From positions 1 to 34,129 of the IMG/VR virus record IMGVR_UViG_3300037459_000197: 34,129 bases of DNA; one strand, 5' to 3'. The notes beneath the pieces were generated by a model, which saw nothing but the letters and a program-made list of their open reading frames with translations, made no database searches and was not told where the DNA came from. The stretch comes from a virus. Made by a program: the position numbers and the translations under genes. Shown here one piece after another: positions 29,399 to 34,129 of the stretch (its first letter is position 1; the number at the start of each line of letters is the position of its first letter).

Positions 29399-29702
29399 CG
29401 TCGATTCCCGCGCCCCGCCGCAAAACATCCGCCGCGTTGTCCATCATCGCTTCGGCTTGCTCCAACGAGAGATACGGGTATCCGGTCCCACCGTTCAAGT
29501 AGTTGCAGCGCCGCGCGGCCTCGTCGGCCGTGTCGTGCTCCGACTCGGGAAAGAAGTCCGCGTCGGTCGCATCGGTCGTCGGCCTAAAGACTCCCGGAGT
29601 TCGAGGCAGAAAATTCGGGAGTGTCGCCCCCTCCGGCTTATAGTGACCGACGGTCCATAGCTTGTTCCCTTGGTGGCTCTCGCTCAAGATGTAGACGAAC
29701 AT
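29388..29702 (-). CDS. small protein, unknown
   Basis: This is a 104-residue product with ATG at 29702 and GGAGG four bases upstream; the long extension upstream is a shadow. The N-terminus is beta-like (MFVYILSESHQGNKLWTVGH). The middle is Pro/Thr-rich. The end (RCNYLNGGTGYPYLSLEQ) is followed by a helix. It looks like a small folded domain of unknown role. Confidence 0.8.
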   Translation of the reverse strand: MFVYILSESHQGNKLWTVGHYKPEGATLPNFLPRTPGVFRPTTDATDADFFPESEHDTADEAARRCNYLNGGTGYPYLSLEQAEAMMDNAADVLRRGAGIDDGA

Positions 29703-29965
29703 TCTTCCTCCGTTGTGACGATCTTGCGCTTGCGGGCAACGCTCTCGTGTACGGTGAACCACGTTTCGAACGGAGGGGGTGGCCCCATATAGCACGAGCG
29801 GCCCATGATCAGCATCAAGTTCCAGAGCTGCGTGCGGAAGACTCCCCCGACTTCGACGTGCGGCGGTTCCATTCTCAGCCATTCGTAGTGCGCCCGGATC
29901 GCGCGAACGCCGCGTTCTTGCAGCACGACCTCGCACTGGTCGTTCATATTCACCTGGACGGTCAC
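29684..29965 (-). CDS. small beta-rich protein, unknown
   Basis: This is a 93-residue product from GTG at 29965 (GTGA overlap), overlapping the next gene by 19 bases. The sequence (VTVQVNMNDQCEVVLQERGV, then LWNLMLIMGRSCYMG and PFETWFTVHESVARK) looks globular. I recognise no family. Confidence 0.75.
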   Translation of the reverse strand: MTVQVNMNDQCEVVLQERGVRAIRAHYEWLRMEPPHVEVGGVFRTQLWNLMLIMGRSCYMGPPPPFETWFTVHESVARKRKIVTTEEECSSTS

Positions 29966-30219
29966 GCCCACTTGACCGCATCGGCCGCCAGCTTCTGGAC
30001 CCACTCGCCGTGAACCTCTTCGGGCTCTTGATCGCAAATGATCTCGATCGCGCGCTCCATGAGATCGTCCACCGATGCGCCCACTTCGTCCGCGAGGAGT
30101 CGGACCGACGCCGCGACTTCAGATCCAGCCGATTCTCGGATGATCTCCATCGCCCGCCGCGACGCTATGTCTACTCGCTCGTCCTGTCTACGAACTGCGA
30201 TACTGACTGCCTGTTCCAT
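29962..30219 (-). CDS. small helical protein, unknown
   Basis: This is an 85-residue product with ATG at 30219 and GGGAG seven bases upstream. It is helical and charged throughout (ASRRAMEIIRESAGSEVAAS, then LADEVGASVDDLMERAIEII). The pattern is compatible with a small dimeric DNA-binding or antitoxin-like protein, but no motif is decisive. Confidence 0.75.
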   Translation of the reverse strand: MEQAVSIAVRRQDERVDIASRRAMEIIRESAGSEVAASVRLLADEVGASVDDLMERAIEIICDQEPEEVHGEWVQKLAADAVKWA

Positions 30220-30291
30220 CCTGTTCTCCCTTGCGCGCGATTACCACGCCCATGTTGTCCGCTACGGACGGACGTTTCCCCGACTTGAGAA

Positions 30292-31284
30292 CTACTTGAG
30301 CAACGAGACCAACGCCTTCGCCCGCGCTGTGCGATTCGCGCCCAATAGTGTCGAGTCCAGGTGGCGAGCGGCCTTCTCGGGTCCCCAACCATCGGAGTCC
30401 TTCGCGATAGCCAACGCCTTCTTGTGGTGATCAAGGAACTCTGAGAGCCCGTTGAATGCGTCCCAGCCGCTCTCTCCGCGGTTGCCCGCCCCCTCGCCAA
30501 AGTAGCGGACGATCGTATCGACATCGGCCTTCTTGCCCTTGTCCGTGCCGCGCGGATTGATCTCATCCATCAACGCTTTCGCCCAGTTCCGAACCTTCTG
30601 GACGCTCATCTTCCGAGCTTCCAGGGTCGCGGCGATCGAAGCGAAGCCATCGTATAAAGCGTCCAACTCGAGCAGCGTTGAATCCGCTTCGGCTGCGCGC
30701 CCTTCCGCGTTGCCAGTGTGCCGGATCTTGATTTCGCTCTGTAGTCCGTGGATCTGAGCGAAGTTCAACGTGTTCTGGCACACGTCGCGAACCGGGGTGA
30801 GCCCGCACGAGCGCGCGCGCGAGTCCCCGTGGGTATTGACGAACAGCGCGTACTTCGTAATCTCGTCGTCGTCGGCCCCGATTCGCTTCACCATCATGGA
30901 TCCGAGCTTCGCGAGCACCCATACCACCCGCCCGCCACGGAGCGAGCCGGCTGTCTCAAACGTGAGTTCGCCGCGCTCCTGGAGTAACCCAGCGACCATC
31001 AAGTTTACATCGTTCTGGATGATCGAGTAGCGGTCGCCAACGGTCGCCTTCGCGATGGCTTCGACTTTGCCGTCTGGGAATGTCCGTACGAGCGAGAACA
31101 CGTCTTCCACCGGGACCGCTTCATCGGGCGACAGCACAGCCATGATCGGCTGTAGCGAGACCGTCCAATCGATCTTCGCACGTCGGGCCATCGTCGCCGC
31201 GCTGGGATTGTCTGTGAATCGCTCTCCGAGTCCATGCCACGGGACTTCGTTCCGGTACGCCGTCGTTTCGACTTCGTGCGACAT
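30292..31284 (-). CDS. DUF932 / phage-plasmid-like TIGR03299 protein
   Basis: This is a 330-residue product with ATG at 31284 and GGAG five bases upstream. The opening ETTAYRNEVPWHGLGERF is the signature of the DUF932 family. It is followed by IDWTVSLQPI, VGDRYSIIQN and LTPVRDVCQNTLNFA-type motifs. These proteins are common in phages and plasmids; their function is still unclear, though links with recombination and single-strand annealing have been proposed. It is the first gene of the long minus-strand block, and a palindrome is centred 61 bases upstream. Confidence 0.92.
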   Translation of the reverse strand: MSHEVETTAYRNEVPWHGLGERFTDNPSAATMARRAKIDWTVSLQPIMAVLSPDEAVPVEDVFSLVRTFPDGKVEAIAKATVGDRYSIIQNDVNLMVAGLLQERGELTFETAGSLRGGRVVWVLAKLGSMMVKRIGADDDEITKYALFVNTHGDSRARSCGLTPVRDVCQNTLNFAQIHGLQSEIKIRHTGNAEGRAAEADSTLLELDALYDGFASIAATLEARKMSVQKVRNWAKALMDEINPRGTDKGKKADVDTIVRYFGEGAGNRGESGWDAFNGLSEFLDHHKKALAIAKDSDGWGPEKAARHLDSTLLGANRTARAKALVSLLK

Positions 31285-31339
31285 CGGCTCTCCGTTCTAA
31301 CGTCGATGCGACTTACGCCGCGTGGTCACTCCCTATCGA

Positions 31340-31350
31340 CCAACCGTTCG
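31340..31350 (-). promoter_or_regulatory. dispersed palindrome, copy 7 (one mismatch)
   Basis: CCAACCGTTCG on plus reads CGAACGGTTGGTCGATA on minus. Its centre is 61 bases from the DUF932 start at 31284. The flank ACGGTTGGTCGATA is shared with the copy at 31484, which faces the opposite way, so this gap looks like a symmetric divergent promoter pair. Confidence 0.6.
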
Positions 31351-31454
31351 CGCACTTGATCGATAGTTCCGAACCGTTCAATTGTACCCGCTCTGAGCGA
31401 ATGGAGTCAACGAATTTCGCCGACCGGCAACACTTGTGCAAGCCAAGGGTATCG

Positions 31455-31465
31455 CCAACGGTTGA
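31455..31465 (+). promoter_or_regulatory. dispersed palindrome, copy 8 (one mismatch)
   Basis: CCAACGGTTGA lies 30 bases centre to centre (about three helical turns) from the next copy at 31484. This spacing would allow cooperative binding of two dimers on the same DNA face. Confidence 0.55.
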
Positions 31466-31483
31466 GCGAAAGCACTACAGTTT

Positions 31484-31495
31484 CCCAACGGTTGG
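31484..31495 (+). promoter_or_regulatory. dispersed palindrome, copy 9, with possible -10 element
   Basis: CCCAACGGTTGG is followed by TCGATATAGTAAGG. TATAGT (about 31499-31504) is a plausible -10 box, which would put the palindrome in the -10/-35 spacer, the classical operator position. The next start codon is at 31536. Confidence 0.6.
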
Positions 31496-31535
31496 TCGAT
31501 ATAGTAAGGGAGACACAGCAACAGGGAGCGAGACA

Positions 31536-31622
31536 ATGACACTTCGAAAATTCGTCGGCTTTGCAATCTTCACCGCGGTTGTTCTTCGGGCGATCCTCGC
31601 GAGCGCTGGGAGCTTGCTGTAA
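31536..31622 (+). CDS. 28-residue membrane peptide
   Basis: ATG at 31536 has GGGAG seven bases upstream and the frame ends with TAA overlapping the next ATG (TAATG). The peptide begins MTLRKF and continues with a single hydrophobic helix (VGFAIFTAVVLRAILASA). Basic N-terminus plus helix predicts an inner-membrane peptide with its N-terminus inside. Good ribosome site and coupling support a real gene. The role is unknown. Confidence 0.65.
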   Translation: MTLRKFVGFAIFTAVVLRAILASAGSLL

Positions 31623-31990
31623 TGGTACGCGTATTCCGGTGCACACAGGGCAACTGGTATTGGGCGACGGACGCGAGTGATCCGGTCGGACCGTTCGACG
31701 AAGCGGACGAGGCGGAAGACGCTGTCCGGAACAACCTGGAATTTCTATTCGAGGCTGCTCGAATATTTCTCGAAGAGGAAGAGCTGGAACTCTACGAAAT
31801 GGCGCTAGGGGTCGCGCTCGACTTCGCGAAGGAACTCGGCTGGACAGCCGGCGCGGACTCACAGTTCGTCCGATGGCTGCTGATCCATCAACCCGGACTC
31901 GGGAGTAACGCGACGCTACGAGAACGGCTGTTCGTAACATGGCACAGAGCGCGGGCGCACGCTGAGCAGCTCGTTATCGATTCAGAATGA
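31622..31990 (+). CDS. acidic helical protein, unknown
   Basis: This is a 122-residue product with ATG at 31622 overlapping TAA. The N-terminus VFRCTQGNWYWATDASDPVG looks like a small beta hairpin. The rest is acidic and helical (FEAARIFLEEEELELYEMAL, then FAKELGWTAGADSQFVRWLL). It is coupled to the methyltransferase by ATGA, so it may be an accessory factor of it, or simply co-expressed. Confidence 0.8.
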   Translation: MVRVFRCTQGNWYWATDASDPVGPFDEADEAEDAVRNNLEFLFEAARIFLEEEELELYEMALGVALDFAKELGWTAGADSQFVRWLLIHQPGLGSNATLRERLFVTWHRARAHAEQLVIDSE

Positions 31991-32943
31991 CAGCTCTATA
32001 CAATGAAATCGGACCCTTTCCAGCTCGGTGGCTCGAGAACCTCATCGCTGCCGATCTGATCGCAACCGGGAGAGTCGACGCCCGGAGTGTCGAAGAGCTG
32101 CGTGCAATCGACTTGCGCGATTGCAACCAATTTCATGCGTTCGCCGGTATTGGCGTGTGGTCGCACGCGCTACGGTTGGCGGGCATCCCGGATTCGTTCG
32201 AAGTCTGGACAGGATCCTGCCCCTGCCAGCCATTCAGTAACGCTGGACGTCGAAAAGGAACGGACGATGACAGGCACCTCTGGCCCGAGTGGCTCCGCCT
32301 CATTGAGCAGTGCGGACCTCCAATCATCTTTGGAGAGCAAGTTGCGAGCCGAGCTGGGCGGGATTGGTTGTCCAATGTACGTGCTGACTTGGAAGCATTG
32401 GGATATGCCGTCGGGGCCTCCGATTTGTGCGCTGCGGGCGCGGGCGCCCCGCACATCCGTCAGCGCCTCTACTTTGGAGCGGTCCGGTTGGCCGACTCCG
32501 GTAGCGAACGACGACAACAAATCAGTCGAGGCCCATCTGAGGATGAAAACCCGGATGGGAGAGCGGGACGGAACGTGGGCGAGGCGAACAGCGATCACAT
32601 CGCTTCAAGTGATGGCAAAAGCCGCGGCGTGGGTGACACCAACAGCGCGCGACCACAAGGATGGAACCTCGGTGGGGACAGCCCCGATCAACGGATTGCT
32701 GGGGGGGATGGCATGGCTAGCTGGGTCCGATGCTCAGATGGCAGAGCTCGGCCCATTGAACCCGGCACATTCCCGCTGGCTCCTCGGACTCCCAACCATG
32801 TGGGACGACTGCGCGCCTACGGAAACGCGATTGTCCCGCAAGTAGCTGCCCTGTTCGTACGATCCTTTCTCGATGCAGTCGGAGCCTGTTACGAACCTGA
32901 GCCCGGGGCCGACTGTCACGCCCAACTCCCTTTCAACTTCTGA
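31987..32943 (+). CDS. C5-cytosine DNA methyltransferase
   Basis: This is a 318-residue product with ATG at 31987 (ATGA overlap). Motif I FAGIG is at 52-56. Motif [11 protein letters not shown] carries the catalytic Cys80, and the ENV motif is replaced by FGEQVAS (E117). The QxRxR region is HIRQRLYF (156-163) and motif X is [11 protein letters not shown] (277-287). The order and the C-terminal GTFPLA...[12 protein letters not shown] wording match a phage Dcm-like family. Residues 170-270 are low in structure, so the target-recognition region is short. It probably protects phage DNA from host restriction. The same DNA has a second recognisable frame (32267-32845). Confidence 0.92.
   Translation: MTALYNEIGPFPARWLENLIAADLIATGRVDARSVEELRAIDLRDCNQFHAFAGIGVWSHALRLAGIPDSFEVWTGSCPCQPFSNAGRRKGTDDDRHLWPEWLRLIEQCGPPIIFGEQVASRAGRDWLSNVRADLEALGYAVGASDLCAAGAGAPHIRQRLYFGAVRLADSGSERRQQISRGPSEDENPDGRAGRNVGEANSDHIASSDGKSRGVGDTNSARPQGWNLGGDSPDQRIAGGDGMASWVRCSDGRARPIEPGTFPLAPRTPNHVGRLRAYGNAIVPQVAALFVRSFLDAVGACYEPEPGADCHAQLPFNF
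32267..32845 (+). CDS. overlapping +1-frame protein inside the methyltransferase gene
   Basis: This is a 192-residue product from ATG 32267 (AAGGA about nine bases upstream); the frame is open from 32087. It does not read like a random shadow. [65 protein letters not shown] and [20 protein letters not shown] are motifs I recall from a recurrent family of phage and bacterial proteins annotated near or over such methyltransferases. The WxTPxAxD unit occurs twice. Whether it is translated, or only a conserved mirror of the methyltransferase codons, is open. Confidence 0.5.
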   Translation: MTGTSGPSGSASLSSADLQSSLESKLRAELGGIGCPMYVLTWKHWDMPSGPPICALRARAPRTSVSASTLERSGWPTPVANDDNKSVEAHLRMKTRMGERDGTWARRTAITSLQVMAKAAAWVTPTARDHKDGTSVGTAPINGLLGGMAWLAGSDAQMAELGPLNPAHSRWLLGLPTMWDDCAPTETRLSRK

Positions 32944-33221
32944 TCGATCTCCGCGATTCGCCGCTTTCCATCTTCGATCTTGTCGTGCCACTTTCTTCTT
33001 TTCTTGAGTGCGCCAACCGTCTTTTCGTATCGTCGCCAGGTCGGGAGGTGCGCCACTAGTTCCGCGCTCTCTTCTTTGATATCGCGGAGTTCCAAAACAC
33101 CCATTCCCATCAGAAAATCCTCAACAGTAGGAGCTGCGAAATACCCAGTGGGACAGCCTTGAATATGGACGACTACACACCGTTGCGCAGCAATCTCACG
33201 CCGTCCCACCGGGTGCCACAC
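32916..33221 (-). CDS. small protein with basic coiled-coil end, unknown
   Basis: This is a 101-residue product from GTG at 33221 without a clear ribosome site. The N-terminal part (QRCVVVHIQGCPTGYFAAPT, then EDFLMGMGVLELRDI) looks folded. The C-terminus is a charged helix (RRYEKTVGALKKRRKWHDKI). Its last 28 bases overlap the methyltransferase end tail to tail. A palindrome is centred 51 bases upstream. Confidence 0.7.
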   Translation of the reverse strand: MWHPVGRREIAAQRCVVVHIQGCPTGYFAAPTVEDFLMGMGVLELRDIKEESAELVAHLPTWRRYEKTVGALKKRRKWHDKIEDGKRRIAEIDQKLKGSWA

Positions 33222-33255
33222 TGACTAACACGAGACTCAGGGCGCTGCAACAGCA

Positions 33256-33582
33256 TCACTCTTTCCCCAACGGTTGGGAGCCTTCCTCCGCCTCTTCGCT
33301 CCGCCTCTTCGCTTCCCGGACGAACTCCAGAAGGGCCGCCGCCGTCGCATCCTCCGCGGTTGGTCTACCGCGAGCCCGCGACCAGTCGTCTATTTTCGAT
33401 TTGAGCGAGTCTCGTCTGGCGTAGTACGACTCGACTAGATTGCGCTCCGCCTTTCCGCTCGAGACCAGCGCGAGTAACCGCCGCCCCGACTGCCACGCGG
33501 TCAGCGCCATCGTCCACAGCCAATCGACGAACAGCCCCCACACGATCTTGATACGCCACCCGCGCTGTTGCTCCACGCTCAA
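33256..33582 (-). CDS. small protein with hydrophobic segment, unknown
   Basis: This is a product of about 108 residues. TTG at 33582 overlaps the upstream TGA (TTGA) and has GGGG five bases upstream; GTG at 33576 is the alternative. Residues about 13-32 (KIVWGLFVDWLWTMALTAW) may be a membrane helix. The rest is charged and helical (RNLVESYYARRDSLKSKID, then LLEFVREAKRRSEEAEEG). The palindrome at 33265 overlaps its last codons, so it must serve the next gene. Confidence 0.7.
   Translation of the reverse strand: MSVEQQRGWRIKIVWGLFVDWLWTMALTAWQSGRRLLALVSSGKAERNLVESYYARRDSLKSKIDDWSRARGRPTAEDATAAALLEFVREAKRRSEEAEEGSQPLGKE
33265..33279 (-). promoter_or_regulatory. dispersed palindrome, copy 10
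   Basis: CCCCAACGGTTGGGA lies within the last codons of the gene at 33256, and its centre is 51 bases from the next start (33221). It encodes the C-terminal QPLG of the upstream product, so the site is kept even where it overlaps coding sequence. Confidence 0.65.
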
Positions 33583-33809
33583 TGGAACCCCGTGATCCAG
33601 TCTCGAAGCTCCCGCCACTCGATGGTCTCGTCGCGCCTTCTCGCCATTTTCATACCGAGCGCTATATCAACATGGTCTCGGGTTTCGTCATGCCTCCCCA
33701 TGTCGTATAGCATCGACGCGAGCGCATTCTGGTAGCAATCCCGACCACCGCGTTGCAGCTCAGCGAGAGCTCGGCCTTTACACCAGTCGATGTGCTCCTT
33801 CCGGTTCAC
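33579..33809 (-). CDS. conserved small phage protein, unknown function
   Basis: This is a 76-residue product from GTG at 33809 (GTGA overlap). The text RKEHIDWCKGRALAELQRGG, then NALASMLYDMGRHDETRDH and IALGMKM, ending LRDWITGF, is a pattern I recall from many small phage proteins ('EHl.WCK.RAl..l..Gd...A.aSm.sDl.kH.eT..H'). The function is unknown. It is coupled to the nucleotide pyrophosphohydrolase-like gene. Confidence 0.85.
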   Translation of the reverse strand: MNRKEHIDWCKGRALAELQRGGRDCYQNALASMLYDMGRHDETRDHVDIALGMKMARRRDETIEWRELRDWITGFH

Positions 33810-34129
33810 GCCTTCTTACCGTGCATGTACGGACGCTTCGAGTTGATCGCCATCTTCTCGAACAGCGCGGTTTCGATATCGACGTCCCATTCCGCCGCGT
33901 TGTCGAGCATCCTGATTAGAACGTCCGCGCATTCTTCGGCGATGTTGTCTTGATCCTTCCGCGCGATCCCGTCCGCCAGCTCGACCAACTCGGTTACGAC
34001 CAACATGATCCGACCGCGCCGGAAGTGTGTCTCGTCGTCGATCCTTCCGAGTTCGCACAGCTTTACCGGCTCGGATCCCCTCTCCGTCTCCGCGACATTC
34101 GACGCTGTTTCAACGCTCCGGAATAAGAT
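33806..34129 (-). CDS. MazG-like nucleotide pyrophosphohydrolase, C-terminal part
   Basis: The frame is open from the window edge (34129) to TGA at 33806, giving at least 107 residues; the start is outside. An internal ATG at 34006 is not the true start, because the upstream sequence continues sensibly. The core VTELVELADGIARKDQDN, then IAEECADVLIRMLDNA, gives the E..E(11-13)E..D metal-binding pattern of the MazG/all-alpha NTP pyrophosphatase fold. The ending EKMAINSKRPYMHGKKA is the usual end of small MazG-like proteins in phages. It should hydrolyse (d)NTPs and may adjust nucleotide pools or counter alarmone signalling. Confidence 0.85.
   Translation of the reverse strand: MLFRSVETASNVAETERGSEPVKLCELGRIDDETHFRRGRIMLVVTELVELADGIARKDQDNIAEECADVLIRMLDNAAEWDVDIETALFEKMAINSKRPYMHGKKA

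Noticed and set aside
56-33279. The dispersed palindrome as a rho-independent terminator
   Set aside because: A hairpin with a three-base loop is possible, but no T-run follows any copy, and several copies lie between divergent starts where nothing needs termination.
1-34129. tRNA genes, CRISPR arrays, insertion sequences, integrase and attachment sites
   Set aside because: I looked for T-arm strings, regular short repeats, transposase or recombinase motifs and flanking direct repeats by eye, and saw none that hold up. A tRNA scan would settle the tRNA question.

Overview
The window is GC-rich and reads as part of a tailed double-stranded DNA phage or prophage of the HK97-capsid lineage. A complete head module and a tail tube protein are present. 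No tail sheath, integrase, DNA polymerase or lysis enzyme is visible, so a siphovirus-like morphology is likely but its lifestyle is open. Starts are preceded by strong GGAGG-type ribosome sites, many genes start with GTG, and neighbours are almost always coupled by 1-4 base stop/start overlaps (GTGA, ATGA, TGATG, TAATG). One gene carries a short bacterial signal peptide ending AYA, which fits a Gram-negative host, but the host cannot be fixed from this window.

Layout. (1) 19749 down to 3717, minus strand: the morphogenesis operon. In transcription order it holds terminase small subunit, an unknown gene, a fibre-like protein ending in decapeptide repeats, a small beta-rich protein, terminase large subunit, portal, a small gene, a remnant of a MuF start, a P-loop kinase-like gene, the MuF minor head protein, two paralogous small proteins, a protease-scaffold fusion, a decoration protein, the major capsid protein, an acidic-tailed protein, four head-tail connector/completion proteins and the tail tube protein. 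(2) 3629 to 156, minus strand: a train of eleven small unknown genes placed after the tail tube gene, including a 52-residue coiled-coil/membrane protein, a DnaJ-type Cys-rich protein and a secreted protein. A further gene starts at base 3 and leaves the window. (3) 19855-20423, plus strand: two small genes, then about 700 bases with no credible gene. (4) 31284 to 21120, minus strand: early/accessory operons with a DUF932 protein, many small Cys-rich proteins, a RecF/SMC-like ATPase and tiny membrane proteins. A lone plus-strand gene lies at 25882. (5) 31536-32943, plus strand: a 28-residue membrane peptide, an unknown gene and a C5-cytosine DNA methyltransferase that carries a second recognisable reading frame. 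(6) 34129 to 32916, minus strand: a MazG-like nucleotide pyrophosphohydrolase (cut by the window end) and small genes.

The most striking unexplained feature is a dispersed odd palindrome, CCCAAC-S-GTTGGG. It occurs seven times with a perfect 11-base core and at least three times with one mismatch, always close upstream of the first gene of a transcription unit; in four cases its centre is 60-61 bases from the start codon. It looks like the operator or activator site of a phage-wide regulon. Two further points stand out: the dual-frame methyltransferase locus, and a diverged duplicate of the MuF gene start that brackets the P-loop kinase gene like an insertion scar.
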